The translations under genes were made by a program, and so were the position numbers. Below the pieces are notes generated by a model that was not told where the DNA came from, did no database searches, and saw only the letters and a program-made list of their open reading frames with translations. Below are positions 26,182-35,792 of a DNA stretch of 64,000 nucleotides, in pieces. The stretch's first letter is position 1. Every line of letters begins with the position of its first letter. Origin of the DNA: Candidatus Nitronauta litoralis (lineage in GTDB: Bacteria; Nitrospinota; Nitrospinia; Nitrospinales; Nitrospinaceae); the NCBI GenBank assembly GCA_015698285.1, contig CP048685.1, positions 1,054,001 to 1,118,000 on the forward strand, given 5' to 3'.

Positions 26182-27015
26182 TTACATTTCTGACGAACTT
26201 TTTGGCTTCAGCATCTCCGCCGGAGTGGCGGTCCGCTTACCATAAACGATCGGTTTCTCCTCGACATAGCCCCATTCCGGGTTGAGAGTTTTGTCGCGGA
26301 GGCCAGACAGTAAGGCGTCGAACTTGTCCGCATCGGCATCGGCATACTCGAAGTAGGTCATGAAGTCCTGCCCTGGATCGACAAATCGCGAATGATAAAG
26401 CTTGCGAAAGATGCGTTTAATGTGTTGGAAGCCAACTGCGTTATGCCCAAGGAAAAAGTTCTGGCGTTTTTCCTGAGTGAGCGCCCACCAGGCTTTGGTT
26501 TTGGATAGGGGAAACACTACGGCGTTGGGTTGTTCGGTCCCGTTGCCCCGTTTCGGCGCGTTGTCCTTAAGGCGCTTGAGCGTCTCCGCGTCTGTGTAGT
26601 TCAACTGCCGCGTTACGGCGAACCGTGTTTCCAACCGGAAATAACCCTTCACCGCCCGTGCCAGCGTCTCGACGTAATCATCCAGAACTTTCCTGTCGGT
26701 AGACTCCACACGGATCAGCCCTGTCGGTTTGTCCAAAACCGGATTACCGTTCAGCAAATAATCGGTTATGCGGATGAACTGGGCGGTATCCGTTTTGCCC
26801 TTTTGCGGAGTGAAGTCGTTGGAAAATCCCGAGGACGCTTGTGAAATTTTTTCCGCGAGCGGAGCAAGGGCCGCGGAGTCGTCAATAACTGCGCCAGATT
26901 TGGGAAACAGATAAATGAATGCTCCCCATTGACCCTGAACAGCCCAGGCATTCAAAGCGGCCAGGTTAAACAAAACGGCGAACAAACAAACCGCTTTAAA
27001 GTTTCTAGTTTGCAT
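26182..27015 (-). CDS. cld: Secreted chlorite dismutase-family haem enzyme
   Basis: A 277-residue protein with a signal peptide (hydrophobic about 8-25, ALNAWA). The C-terminal half follows the chlorite dismutase pattern: VFPLSKTKAWWAL, then His191 in LGHNAVG, Arg204 in RIFRKLYHS and DFMTYFEYAD. Compared from memory with the Nitrospira defluvii enzyme, the His aligns with its proximal haem ligand and the Arg with its distal catalytic residue at identical spacing (13), followed by the identical RKLYHS. It should therefore be able to split chlorite to chloride and O2, or detoxify related oxidants, in the periplasm. It is a monocistronic gene. AGGAGAG precedes the start. Cld is widespread in nitrite oxidisers. 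Confidence 0.87.
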   Translation of the reverse strand: MQTRNFKAVCLFAVLFNLAALNAWAVQGQWGAFIYLFPKSGAVIDDSAALAPLAEKISQASSGFSNDFTPQKGKTDTAQFIRITDYLLNGNPVLDKPTGLIRVESTDRKVLDDYVETLARAVKGYFRLETRFAVTRQLNYTDAETLKRLKDNAPKRGNGTEQPNAVVFPLSKTKAWWALTQEKRQNFFLGHNAVGFQHIKRIFRKLYHSRFVDPGQDFMTYFEYADADADKFDALLSGLRDKTLNPEWGYVEEKPIVYGKRTATPAEMLKPKSSSEM

Positions 27016-27708
27016 GCGACTCTCCTAAATCGAATTCAGTTTTTGGATGCCAAAAAATTCTATCATTCATTCTAATGAAAAATGAGTGAATAATTGGCGA
27101 TCCCTCACGCCGCATTCGACACTTTGTTTTTAGAGTTAAGAATTTTCATAGCCTCTCTGAGTTTCTTGAACTGGCGAGGTCATGTTGCAATTTCAACTAA
27201 CTTAGGTCAGTTCCTGACTTGCCAATTGTGCCTAGGTAAATCTAACTACTTTTGGTCTCTTTGCAGGAAAATCACATGGACAATAAAATTAAGCCCAAAG
27301 TATTTCCAGACTCAAATGTTGCCATTGAGGCGAGGAAACCGCCATGTGAAACTGTCGACCGTTTTCAACGCGAATAATAATAAGGATGGTTTTTTTGCTA
27401 ACAAATGTAAATAGAAGTAAATAAATAACACTAAATGCAGATTTTTGAATGGCAATTTCAAGCGAGGACGATAGTAAATCAATAGAAATCGAATAAGTTC
27501 AGTTTAGAAACCACTATTCCGTTTTTATCGAATTAAATGACTGCTACCAACAATCTGTCTGGCATAGGAGGAATGCCAGGTAATATGAGGAAGTCTTAGT
27601 TAACTAATTAATGAACTTCTACCATTACAACCAAATCCATCAAATCCTGCGAGCCAAGTTACTCCATGAATTGCATCGAAGAAGTAATTTGTCCTCTTGC
27701 CAATAAAT
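27016..27708. other. Long intergenic stretch without a convincing gene
   Basis: AT-rich DNA lies between the divergently placed upstream region of cld and the 3' end of the CBS gene. A 106-codon frame at 27094-27414 has no ribosome-binding site, poor composition and no family resemblance. A minus-strand snatch around 27115-27175 (KKLREAMKILNS) resembles one around 26020-26095 (KVLRKAIKTMSS), possibly decayed copies of one sequence, but both are too short to name. No RNA gene or hairpin terminator was recognised. Confidence 0.45.
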
Positions 27709-28104
27709 CTAAAACTCAGTTTTCTTATGCAAACTCAAATAATATTTTTCCAGGTCCTTGACTGAAAACATCCCCACAATTTTATTTCCCTCTTTGACCG
27801 GAATATGCCGGACGTTTTTTTCCTCAATTATGGCGCAAGCTCTGGCGATGGTTTCATCTTTACCAATGGTGTGCTTAATATCTGTCATCAGGGAGGAAAC
27901 CTTCAACTCTTTTGGGTCACATTCGCCTTTCAAAACCAGAACCATCCAATCGGTTTTGGTAAATATCCCAACATCCTCATCATCCTTTTTTACAATCAGC
28001 GCGCTGATCCCATTTTGGTACATCTCTTCAACTGCCTTGTGCGCATGTTGGTCCGGGCTTATTGAAAATACCTGGTGACTCATAAACTCCGCAACTTTTG
28101 CCAT
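27709..28104 (-). CDS. Twin CBS-domain protein
   Basis: A 131-residue stand-alone CBS pair (Bateman module). CBS1 is about residues 6-60 (VAEFMSHQVFSISPDQ, ISALIVKKDDEDVGIFTKTDW). CBS2 is about 69-125 (VSSLMTDIKHTIGKDETI, VRHIPVKEGNKIVGMFSVKDL). Such proteins sense adenosine nucleotides and act as soluble regulators; the partner is unknown. AGAGGA precedes the ATG. The VanZ-like gene lies 109 nt upstream on the same strand. Confidence 0.9.
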   Translation of the reverse strand: MAKVAEFMSHQVFSISPDQHAHKAVEEMYQNGISALIVKKDDEDVGIFTKTDWMVLVLKGECDPKELKVSSLMTDIKHTIGKDETIARACAIIEEKNVRHIPVKEGNKIVGMFSVKDLEKYYLSLHKKTEF

Positions 28105-28213
28105 TACAATATTTCCTCTTAATTTTTTGAAATACGTTCCTGTTGGTTCAGATTGTATTTTCCATTGGCCTGAGGGTCAAGTCTCCACTCTGGCCCTGGC
28201 TTAAAAACGGCCC

Positions 28214-28591
28214 TTATTCCGGAACTTCTACCTCGGGAATTCCAGCCACAGGTCGATGGCACAGGGTTAATGCCCAACCAAGAATCACTCCTGTGGAGTT
28301 TGCCACCATATCCAGCCACTCAAAAAATCGGTAGGAAGTGAAACTCTGCCCAACTTCCATCAGCACCCCCCAGATAATCAATCCCGTCATCAATTTCCTG
28401 GATGGTAACCCCGGGTAGCCCTGTAAAAAACACCACATCACACTGCCATAAGCGATAAAGTGCAGGAACAGATCATTGAAATTTTCTCCGACCAGCTCTG
28501 GCATGGGCAAAAGGGACAATCCTGTCAATAATATAAAACCGGACCAGGCCATCGCTCGAAGAAGCTTTAATTTTATTTGAGGGTAATTCAT
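28214..28591 (-). CDS. VanZ-like membrane protein
   Basis: A 125-residue protein with about four hydrophobic segments and the VanZ-family motifs NDLFLHFIAYGSVMW, GVLMEVGQSFTSYRFFEWLDM and VANSTGVILGWAL. VanZ-like proteins are small inner-membrane proteins; the founding member gives teicoplanin resistance, but most chromosomal members have no known role. AAAGGA sits immediately before the ATG. The C-terminal tail (VAGIPEVEVPE) is hydrophilic. Confidence 0.85.
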   Translation of the reverse strand: MNYPQIKLKLLRAMAWSGFILLTGLSLLPMPELVGENFNDLFLHFIAYGSVMWCFLQGYPGLPSRKLMTGLIIWGVLMEVGQSFTSYRFFEWLDMVANSTGVILGWALTLCHRPVAGIPEVEVPE

Positions 28592-28905
28592 TGTCCTTTT
28601 GGAGTAAAAATTTTCTTACTTCAGGAGACCCTGTTCCTACAGATGTAAACCGGATAGATGGCTAACCCATCAAAAAAATAACTCCAACAATCCAGGAAGC
28701 TGGATAACTCCTGAAAAAACGGGATCGTACTCTTTGTTTTAACACAGATTCAGTGGATCGGAGCAGTGAAATGACCTTGCCTGACAAGCTGGTAACGGTT
28801 GAATTAATACGGACTTGCGGGTATGATACGGCCTTCCCGGGCTCCTTGTTTTCCAATTACGTTTCTGAAGCTTCACTGGTCTGCGTCCCCTTCTCCATTA
28901 TATAG

Positions 28906-30663
28906 ATGAAAGATTTTTCCAAAATTCTCAAATTTGCAAGGCCATATTCCAAAAGCCTGATTTTTGCGTTTCTTTGTCTGGTCCTGACTTCCGCAATCAC
29001 CCTCATTCTTCCGATGATTGTGAAGGACATGATCAATGCCACCCTGGTCACCAAAGATAGTGATCTTTTAAACAGCCGCACCTGGGATCTGGTCATCGTT
29101 ATATGTTTACAGCTTGTGTTTGCCGTGCTGACCAATTTCATCCTCGGCTTTGTCGCCAACCGGGTCACAGCAGATTTTCGTATTGAATTTTTCCAGCACG
29201 TTCAGCGGCTTTCTATCGGATTTTTCCAGGACCGTCGGGTGGGAGAATTGTTGTCACGCCTTGGAAACGATATCACGGTAATTCAAAACGCCCTGATCAC
29301 AATTCCGGTTGCGGTGTTGCGACAGACCATCATGCTGATCGGTGGTCTTGCGATCATCTGTTACCTCAATTGGAAACTGACCGGACTGATCCTGCTCATC
29401 CTGCCACCGTTGATGCTGTTCGCTCGTATTTTTGGTCGACGGCTCAGAAAGCTTGCGGAAAAGGTTCAGGACAAACTGGCCGGTGCTGCGGTCGTTCTCG
29501 AAGAAGTTGCCTCATCTATACAGGTCGTCAAGTCTTACACCCGCGAACCGTATGAACAAAAACGGTTTGAAGAAGGCATCGAAACCGCGCTGGAAGCTGA
29601 AATAGAAAAGTTGAAAATCTCTTCTTTCTTCGGTCCTTTCATTCTGTTCCTGACCTTTCTGGTCTCAGCTTCACTGGTCTGGTATGGCGGGCACCAGGTG
29701 ATGGAAGGTCAAACCTCTTACGGGGAACTCGCCGCATTTTTTCTTTATGCCATCATCATAGCCGGTCCTATTGGGACCTTTGTAAGACTGTACACACAGA
29801 TTCAGGAGTCACTGGGTGCTGTACGGCGTGTTTATGAAATCCTCGACACTCCCCCGGAAATTCTGCAGCCTGAGAACCCGGTCAAGCTCGAACGAATTGA
29901 AGGGCGCATCCAATTTGAAGACGTTTCGTTTGCCTACCATTCCGATCAACCTGTATTACAAAATGTCTCTTTTCAAATCGAACCAGGCGAACGTGCTGCT
30001 CTGGTAGGACCCAGTGGGGCGGGGAAATCAACGATTGTCGCTCTTCTCCACCGGTTTTTTGATGTTGGGTCTGGAACCATCCGCCTGGATGGGAAGGATA
30101 TCAAAACCCTCGATCTCCCTACCTATCTGGGGCAGGTTGCACTTGTTCCCCAAGACACCATTTTGTTTGGTGGAACAGTTCGCGAAAATATCCTCTACGG
30201 AAAGCTTGAAGCAACGGAAGAGGAAATGATTGAAGCAGCACAAGCCGCTCACGCGCATGACTTCATCACTCAACTCGAAAAAGGGTACGATACACCTGTT
30301 GGAGAAAAGGGAGTTAAACTTTCCGGAGGTGAACGCCAACGGATTGCCATTGCACGCGCTGTGCTTAAAGATCCTAAAATTCTCATCCTTGACGAGGCCA
30401 CTTCATCGCTGGACACTCAATCAGAAGGACTGATCCAGGATGCACTGGAAAGACTCATGGCCAACAGGACCACCTTTATCATCGCGCACCGCCTCAGCAC
30501 GGTCCACCATGCCGACCAGATTCTGGTTCTTGATAAAGGTACCTTGAGGGAATCCGGCACACACCAGAGCCTGATGCAAATTGAAGGGCTTTACCACAAG
30601 CTATACACCATGCGGGCTTTTGATGAACCCGTCGGCGCTGAAACCGGTCCGGAGCCTTCCTGA
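28906..30663 (+). CDS. msbA: MsbA-type ABC lipid exporter (fused membrane and ATPase domains)
   Basis: A 585-residue half-transporter. Six membrane helices span residues 15-310. The C-terminal ATPase has Walker A GPSGAGKST (about 368-376), Q-loop VPQDTILF, signature LSGGERQRIAIARA (about 471), Walker B ILILDEATSSLD (about 494) and the switch His in IIAHRLST. As a homodimer it would flip lipid A core or a related lipid across the inner membrane. It fits MsbA and related lipid exporters better than peptide exporters (no N-terminal peptidase). No ribosome-binding site is obvious; a TAG lies directly before the ATG, fixing the start. The substrate is not proven. Confidence 0.88.
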   Translation: MKDFSKILKFARPYSKSLIFAFLCLVLTSAITLILPMIVKDMINATLVTKDSDLLNSRTWDLVIVICLQLVFAVLTNFILGFVANRVTADFRIEFFQHVQRLSIGFFQDRRVGELLSRLGNDITVIQNALITIPVAVLRQTIMLIGGLAIICYLNWKLTGLILLILPPLMLFARIFGRRLRKLAEKVQDKLAGAAVVLEEVASSIQVVKSYTREPYEQKRFEEGIETALEAEIEKLKISSFFGPFILFLTFLVSASLVWYGGHQVMEGQTSYGELAAFFLYAIIIAGPIGTFVRLYTQIQESLGAVRRVYEILDTPPEILQPENPVKLERIEGRIQFEDVSFAYHSDQPVLQNVSFQIEPGERAALVGPSGAGKSTIVALLHRFFDVGSGTIRLDGKDIKTLDLPTYLGQVALVPQDTILFGGTVRENILYGKLEATEEEMIEAAQAAHAHDFITQLEKGYDTPVGEKGVKLSGGERQRIAIARAVLKDPKILILDEATSSLDTQSEGLIQDALERLMANRTTFIIAHRLSTVHHADQILVLDKGTLRESGTHQSLMQIEGLYHKLYTMRAFDEPVGAETGPEPS

Positions 30664-30799
30664 CCCCTTTTGGTGGGCTCAAATAGAGTCGAGAACCTGG
30701 CATCCTCTCTTCATATTAAGTTAGTTCCCCTCACATAGCCCCAAAGATTTCGTTGTAGAATGAAAACTGTTCTTCTTAACCTTTTTCGTTGGGACTCTT

Positions 30800-32941
30800 T
30801 TGAAAACTGAACCTCTCAAGTTTCTGTTCGCTGTTCACAACCACCAACCCGTTGGAAACTTCGGACATGTTTTTGAAGAAACGTTCGAGAAATGCTACCG
30901 GCCGTATCTGGAAACACTTTCTCAATTTCCTCAACTAAAAACTTCCGCACATTTTTCCGGCCCCCTGCTTGAGTGGATTGAAGCTCATCGACCTGATTAT
31001 TTAAAACAGATACGGAAAATGGTAGGAGCAGGCCAACTGGAAGTTCTGGGTGGCGGGTTTTACGAACCTCTGCTAGCGACCATCCCGGAAGAAGACGCTC
31101 TGGGACAAATCCAGATGATGAGCCGATACCTCAAGGAAAAATTTGGTGCAGCTCCACGTGGGTTGTGGCTTGCCGAGCGCATCTGGTCCCCCACCCTGCC
31201 ACGTGTTATCTCCCAGGCGGGAATCGAGTTCACCATTCTCGACGACACCCATTTTTCTTATTCCGGACTTGAGGACAAGGCCATTCACGGCTACTACATC
31301 ACGGAAAGCGAAGGTTATCCCCTAAACCTTTTTCCCATTTCAAAAGAACTGCGGTATTCCATTCCATTCGACCTGCCGGAAGTGACATTGGAAAAACTGG
31401 TCACCATGCAGAAAGAGCGCCAATGCGAAGGATTGACTTACGCTGACGATGGCGAAAAGTTCGGCAGCTGGCCTGACACCTGGGACTGGGTTTATGGAGA
31501 ACGTTACCTCGAACGGTTATTTCAATCCCTGCAGGACAATAGGGACAAAATTGAAACATTGCACTTTGGTGAATATCTCGACCAGCACAGACCCAATGGA
31601 CGCGTGTACCTTCCTCCCGCCTCTTATGAAGAAATGATGGAATGGGCGCTTCCCGTGCACACGTCCCAGGAACTTCATCATCTTAAACAGGAAATGACCG
31701 AAAAGGAGATAGATCCCAACATATCGCGCCGGTTCATCCGTGGAGGACTGTGGAATAATTTTCTTGTCAAATATCCCGCGAGTAACCGAATGCATAAAAG
31801 GATGTTACTGGCCAGCAGGAAAGTTAATCAGCTGGCAGAGTCCGACCCTGATAAACCGGAAGCTTTGCGTCACCTTTATCGCGCTCAATGCAACTGTTCA
31901 TACTGGCACGGCATGTTTGGTGGACTTTACCTGAACTATTTGCGCCATGCGGTTTATGAAAACCTCCTGAAAGCGCAGACCCTTGCCAGCCGCGGCTTGC
32001 AAGACACGAATATAAAGATTGAAAGTCTGGACTACGATCTGGACGGTCAGCAAGAGTTCCTGGTGACTCATCCCCAAATGACGGTGGTAATATCGCCGGC
32101 TCGCGGGGGAGGGGTAGTTGAGTTTGATTACCTGCCTGCCTCTTTCAATATTACTAACATTCTGGAACGCTCAAAAGAAGCATATCATCAAGCCATTCTG
32201 GATCACGTAGAACGCACCGATGATTCCGGGGATCAACCTCAATCGATTCATGACCGCGTTCGGTTCAAGCAGGAGGGGTTGGAAACGTTTCTAGTGTATG
32301 ACAAGGAGGAACGCCTCTCACTGCAGGAACATTTCGTCGCACCTGAAGTATCGATGGATCAGGTAAAATCGGGAACCTATGAAGTTTTGGGTGCCTTCGC
32401 CGGACAACCTTTTAAAACAACTCTTATTAAGGCTGGCAGCAACTCCGACTCTTCTTTGCGATTTTCCAGAAAAACAGGACTTGGAGCAAACCGGCAATCG
32501 GTAGAGCTTATCAAACACTTAACATTCCAGAAAAACGAAGCCTCAATTCAGACACGTTATGAAGTTATTCACACCGGAGAGGAATATTTAAAAGGATCGT
32601 TGGGAGTTGAGTTTAATGTTTCCCTATTGGCCGGGGAGGCGCCTGACCGGTATTTTATTGACCCTTCGGGCGAATTTTCAAATAAACCCCTGGTTACAGA
32701 GGGACAGGCTTTTGGAAGAAAGCGTTGGGGGATGCGCGATGAATGGTCCGGGATTGAGGTCTCCTGGGACCTGGAGCAGGCCGCCCGGATCTTGTTTTAT
32801 CCTGTAGAAACCGTTTCCCAATCAGAAGATGGTTTTGAAAAAACCTATCAAGGGACCTGCCTGTGGTTTCTCTGGGATGTTGATTTAAAACCGGATGAAA
32901 AAAAAGGATGGGAAATAATCTGGAAGGTGGAACGGGTTTAA
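30800..32941 (+). CDS. GH57 alpha-amylase / 4-alpha-glucanotransferase
   Basis: A 713-residue cytoplasmic glycoside hydrolase. The GH57 catalytic barrel begins VHNHQPVGNFGHVF. The nucleophile Glu126 lies in GLWLAERIWSP and the acid/base Asp in YADDGEKFG (216/217), at positions very close to those reported for the Thermococcus litoralis glucanotransferase (123 and 214). The C-terminal half, with an all-beta character and HGMFGGLYLNYLR near residue 370, fits the DUF1925/DUF1926 domains of this subfamily. It would rearrange alpha-1,4-glucans (glycogen metabolism). It starts at TTG (an in-frame stop lies 13 codons upstream). A single-gene unit. Confidence 0.92.
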   Translation: MKTEPLKFLFAVHNHQPVGNFGHVFEETFEKCYRPYLETLSQFPQLKTSAHFSGPLLEWIEAHRPDYLKQIRKMVGAGQLEVLGGGFYEPLLATIPEEDALGQIQMMSRYLKEKFGAAPRGLWLAERIWSPTLPRVISQAGIEFTILDDTHFSYSGLEDKAIHGYYITESEGYPLNLFPISKELRYSIPFDLPEVTLEKLVTMQKERQCEGLTYADDGEKFGSWPDTWDWVYGERYLERLFQSLQDNRDKIETLHFGEYLDQHRPNGRVYLPPASYEEMMEWALPVHTSQELHHLKQEMTEKEIDPNISRRFIRGGLWNNFLVKYPASNRMHKRMLLASRKVNQLAESDPDKPEALRHLYRAQCNCSYWHGMFGGLYLNYLRHAVYENLLKAQTLASRGLQDTNIKIESLDYDLDGQQEFLVTHPQMTVVISPARGGGVVEFDYLPASFNITNILERSKEAYHQAILDHVERTDDSGDQPQSIHDRVRFKQEGLETFLVYDKEERLSLQEHFVAPEVSMDQVKSGTYEVLGAFAGQPFKTTLIKAGSNSDSSLRFSRKTGLGANRQSVELIKHLTFQKNEASIQTRYEVIHTGEEYLKGSLGVEFNVSLLAGEAPDRYFIDPSGEFSNKPLVTEGQAFGRKRWGMRDEWSGIEVSWDLEQAARILFYPVETVSQSEDGFEKTYQGTCLWFLWDVDLKPDEKKGWEIIWKVERV

Positions 32942-32975
32942 TTCAAGGTGAGACAAAAAAAGGAAGAGCAGAGCT

Positions 32976-33395
32976 TTATTCTCCTGGGTCAGCCCCGTTT
33001 AAAAAGCCAACAAGATGAGCCCTTTTTTCCGGCCCTCCCTTGCGATATATCCTGACAAGTTTGGCTATCAATTCCATCAACCTCTGATCCTCTCCATACG
33101 CCTCTGCCGACTCCTGAACAACGTCGGTCATCCCTTCTCCACCACTCCCGGTTTCGGTTCTTGTCATAGACCCTTTACCCGTGAGCAGCCAGATAATGTT
33201 GACACTGGTATGCTGATAGAGTTTTGCAAGGGTATCAGCAGAAGGTAATGACTTGTCGTTTTCAATATCAGACAAGGAACCTTGAGAAATTTTAATTAGA
33301 CGCGCCAACTCAAATGATTTAAGCGGAAGAGTCTTTCTCCACTCTCGTAACCTCCGCCCCAGGTATTTTGCAGCGCCCGCTTTTTTATCTTCCAT
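32976..33395 (-). CDS. XRE-family helix-turn-helix regulator
   Basis: A 139-residue DNA-binding protein. A Cro/CI-type HTH occupies residues 12-70: LGRRLREWRKTLPLKSFELA, then ISQGSLSDIENDKSLPSADTLAKLYQHTSVNIIWLLTGKG, a typical single-domain repressor ending in the WLLTG motif. A helical C-terminal tail (about 95-130, RLMELIAKLVRIYRKGGPEKRAHLVGFLNG) is probably for dimerisation. It is convergent with the GH57 gene and has a 680-nt empty region on its promoter side, so it may regulate itself. It could be a phage-derived remnant, but no other phage gene is nearby. Confidence 0.88.
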   Translation of the reverse strand: MEDKKAGAAKYLGRRLREWRKTLPLKSFELARLIKISQGSLSDIENDKSLPSADTLAKLYQHTSVNIIWLLTGKGSMTRTETGSGGEGMTDVVQESAEAYGEDQRLMELIAKLVRIYRKGGPEKRAHLVGFLNGADPGE

Positions 33396-34076
33396 TGTTT
33401 GGTATTGGGATATTTTTTTAATGGTTTTTGTTGTTTTTCCATTTGAAAAAGCCGAAGCAAACTACTCTTTCACTTATCCAGTTTCCTATTTAAAGGAGGG
33501 AAAGAACTCTAAAAGACAGCAGTGAATCCAACGGCAATTGTTCCCACCCAAGGCCCGCACAAAATTACATTGAAGGACAATATAATGCAATATCTTTCTG
33601 TACGCAAAAATACTGAAAACGCGATCAATATAATACATAAGAAAAAGATGTCAATGATTTTGAATTAAAAAGGGAGTTGGTAAATTCATTTATTTTCAAG
33701 GGTTTTATCGCATTACCCAACCCTTTTCCCAATTTCGACTGATAATTCGGCAATGGTTAAAATCAAGGGTATTAAATAATTTTGCAATTCGACAATGCTG
33801 AAACTTCGGATAAATACAATAAAATTTTCGGCCTTCTACCACATAATTTTCAGGCAAAATCTTATCTCCTTACGATTATTGATAAAATCAGCATTTTTAA
33901 AGCAAATACCGTTTTCCGCCAAAAACAACTCTTAATTTGGATATACGAATTTTTAAATCATTATTTGCTATTCCGATATTTCAAACTTATAATCTCTCCA
34001 ACAAAGAGGTCTTATACCTAAAAACTTTTCAGGAGTCTAAATTTTCAAAAAACCAAAAAATAAGTTCATTTTTTCT
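33396..34076. other. AT-rich intergenic region
   Basis: About 680 nt of strongly AT-rich DNA between the XRE regulator start and the 3' end of the GT-C gene. A 79-codon frame at 33782-34021 lacks a start signal and protein-like composition. No terminator, repeat or RNA gene was identified. Confidence 0.5.
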
Positions 34077-35762
34077 TCAAAACTTTGGAGAATAGGGTGT
34101 TTTTGATGGCCCCATGGGCAAAAAAACCTCAAAAAGTCCAATTCTCTCCCACAACTGAAAATGTCGTTTTAGATGAATAAAAATTATGGGGGCGTAGCGG
34201 CTGAACCTTCGATCTTCTCTCCCATCTATCGCAAAATCAGCAAGGATTACAAGCCGAGGTGGTTTTACAAGGAGTTGACGCACCACTTCTTCCTGCCCTT
34301 TCTCGTCCAGCATACCTGGCAATATCCACCCATGCACAATTGGGTTTGCCCGCTCGGTCAAATAATAAAATAAGGGGTTCAGTGGCAAAGCCAAAATAGC
34401 ATCTCCCGGAGCAGTCGCCAGCTCAATTTTTTCGACGATTCGCCTGACCCAGCGGGCCTCATAAGAGTTAGTCCAAACAGACATCCTTTTCATTTCAAGC
34501 TTTTCTGTATTTTGCAGCCGCGCACCTACAGAACCCACATAAAACCCATGTCCAAAATTCATCTCATAGAGAAAAATAATGGGGAGAATTCCAACAAGAA
34601 AATGGACCAGAATTTTTTCTGGTGCCCAGAATGAAATCTGTTCTTCCAGGTGCACGAAGAGAGCTAGCAGTCGGTCACGCAGCCGAAATAACAGATAAGG
34701 GGCCAGAATGTAAAATGCGGGAAGGGTTCGGACCAGGTTGTCAAAACCAGCACGCCAGACAACAAGTCCAAATGCACAAATTCCAATTCCAGTCACAGCA
34801 AGCAGCACTGGCTGGGATGGAGACGTATCCCGCCCCATCATTCGGTCACGCCCCAGCAAAACCAGAACTAAAGCATAGGTTGCCAGCGGAATGTAGAACA
34901 TTACCCGCTCGAACATAAGGTCGGGTCCCTCAGTTTTCCAGAACTCCCAAAAAGGAAACAATGCGGGAAAAGGATTCCCCCAGGCCGCATGGGTGGTGAA
35001 TACAATTTCAATAAACTTCTGCAAAACCTGGTAACGCCAGAAATACACTAACAAGACACTCGTACCGATTAGCAGGATTCCAATAACCAGTCCACGTTTA
35101 AGCGGTGATGACGAATTTTTATTCATAATTGATCCTAGGTCTCGATGCCTCCATGGAATCAGCACAACCCAGAGCCCTATCGAAAAAATGGCGATTTCCA
35201 TTTTGAACGGGATACACAACAAAATGGCCGCGGCCAATACCACCCCTCTGCTCCACCTTGGCCGCTCCAACCACCGGACAAGACAAAACAGGACCAACAC
35301 ACAAAAGAAGGGAAAGAAACGGTTGTAATACATGGAAGGAGCGCTGAGCATCATTGCCCCTGCCAGAAGGGAAAAACCAACCGGCATTATCCGCCGAGAA
35401 ATCGCATAGACCATTAAAGGCATCAAGGGTGTGAACACCGCCACGCTCAAACGCAGACTGTGCAGACTGATTCCGAACCAGTCAAAGAACCACGCAGCAT
35501 ATAGGTAGCGTCCCGGGAGATAACCAATAGGGTTAAAATCCCGCATCGCCATTTCGCCGCGAAAGGTACGCAGGGTTCCGTCGGCAAATCCACCCTCATC
35601 CCACAGGTTCAGGCCATAATCCAAAAAGGACAGATAATAGAAAAATATCAGGAAATAGGCGGCGGACCAGCGCAGGGCTCCGGAATTTAATAAAGTGGTG
35701 CCAAAAGCCTTATTCAGGCTTGGGGAGACAGACATGGGTCGGGGGGCAAGAGCGGGCGGCAT
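34077..35762 (-). CDS. GT-C fold membrane glycosyltransferase-like protein
   Basis: A 561-residue polytopic membrane protein with about ten hydrophobic helices. NLWDEGGF in the first periplasmic loop (Asp55-Glu56) is the acidic motif of GT-C enzymes (ArnT/PMT-like) that use polyprenyl-phosphate sugars. A soluble C-terminal domain of about 130 residues (from RMSVWTNSYEARWVRRIVEKIE) contains NPIVHGWILPG. It probably transfers a sugar to a lipid or protein outside the inner membrane; donor and acceptor are unknown. Internal Met11 is an alternative start. It is 30 nt downstream of nagZ on the same strand and likely cotranscribed. Confidence 0.72.
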   Translation of the reverse strand: MPPALAPRPMSVSPSLNKAFGTTLLNSGALRWSAAYFLIFFYYLSFLDYGLNLWDEGGFADGTLRTFRGEMAMRDFNPIGYLPGRYLYAAWFFDWFGISLHSLRLSVAVFTPLMPLMVYAISRRIMPVGFSLLAGAMMLSAPSMYYNRFFPFFCVLVLFCLVRWLERPRWSRGVVLAAAILLCIPFKMEIAIFSIGLWVVLIPWRHRDLGSIMNKNSSSPLKRGLVIGILLIGTSVLLVYFWRYQVLQKFIEIVFTTHAAWGNPFPALFPFWEFWKTEGPDLMFERVMFYIPLATYALVLVLLGRDRMMGRDTSPSQPVLLAVTGIGICAFGLVVWRAGFDNLVRTLPAFYILAPYLLFRLRDRLLALFVHLEEQISFWAPEKILVHFLVGILPIIFLYEMNFGHGFYVGSVGARLQNTEKLEMKRMSVWTNSYEARWVRRIVEKIELATAPGDAILALPLNPLFYYLTERANPIVHGWILPGMLDEKGQEEVVRQLLVKPPRLVILADFAIDGREDRRFSRYAPIIFIHLKRHFQLWERIGLFEVFLPMGPSKTPYSPKF

Positions 35763-35792
35763 AATACCTGATCGGGTATTGGGCCACAGGAC

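Noticed and set aside
27094-27414. 106-codon frame downstream of cld
   Set aside because: No start signal, no conserved features, and intergenic-like composition.
32976-33395. Prophage remnant around the XRE regulator
   Set aside because: No other phage-like gene or attachment repeat is near; a lone XRE repressor is not enough.
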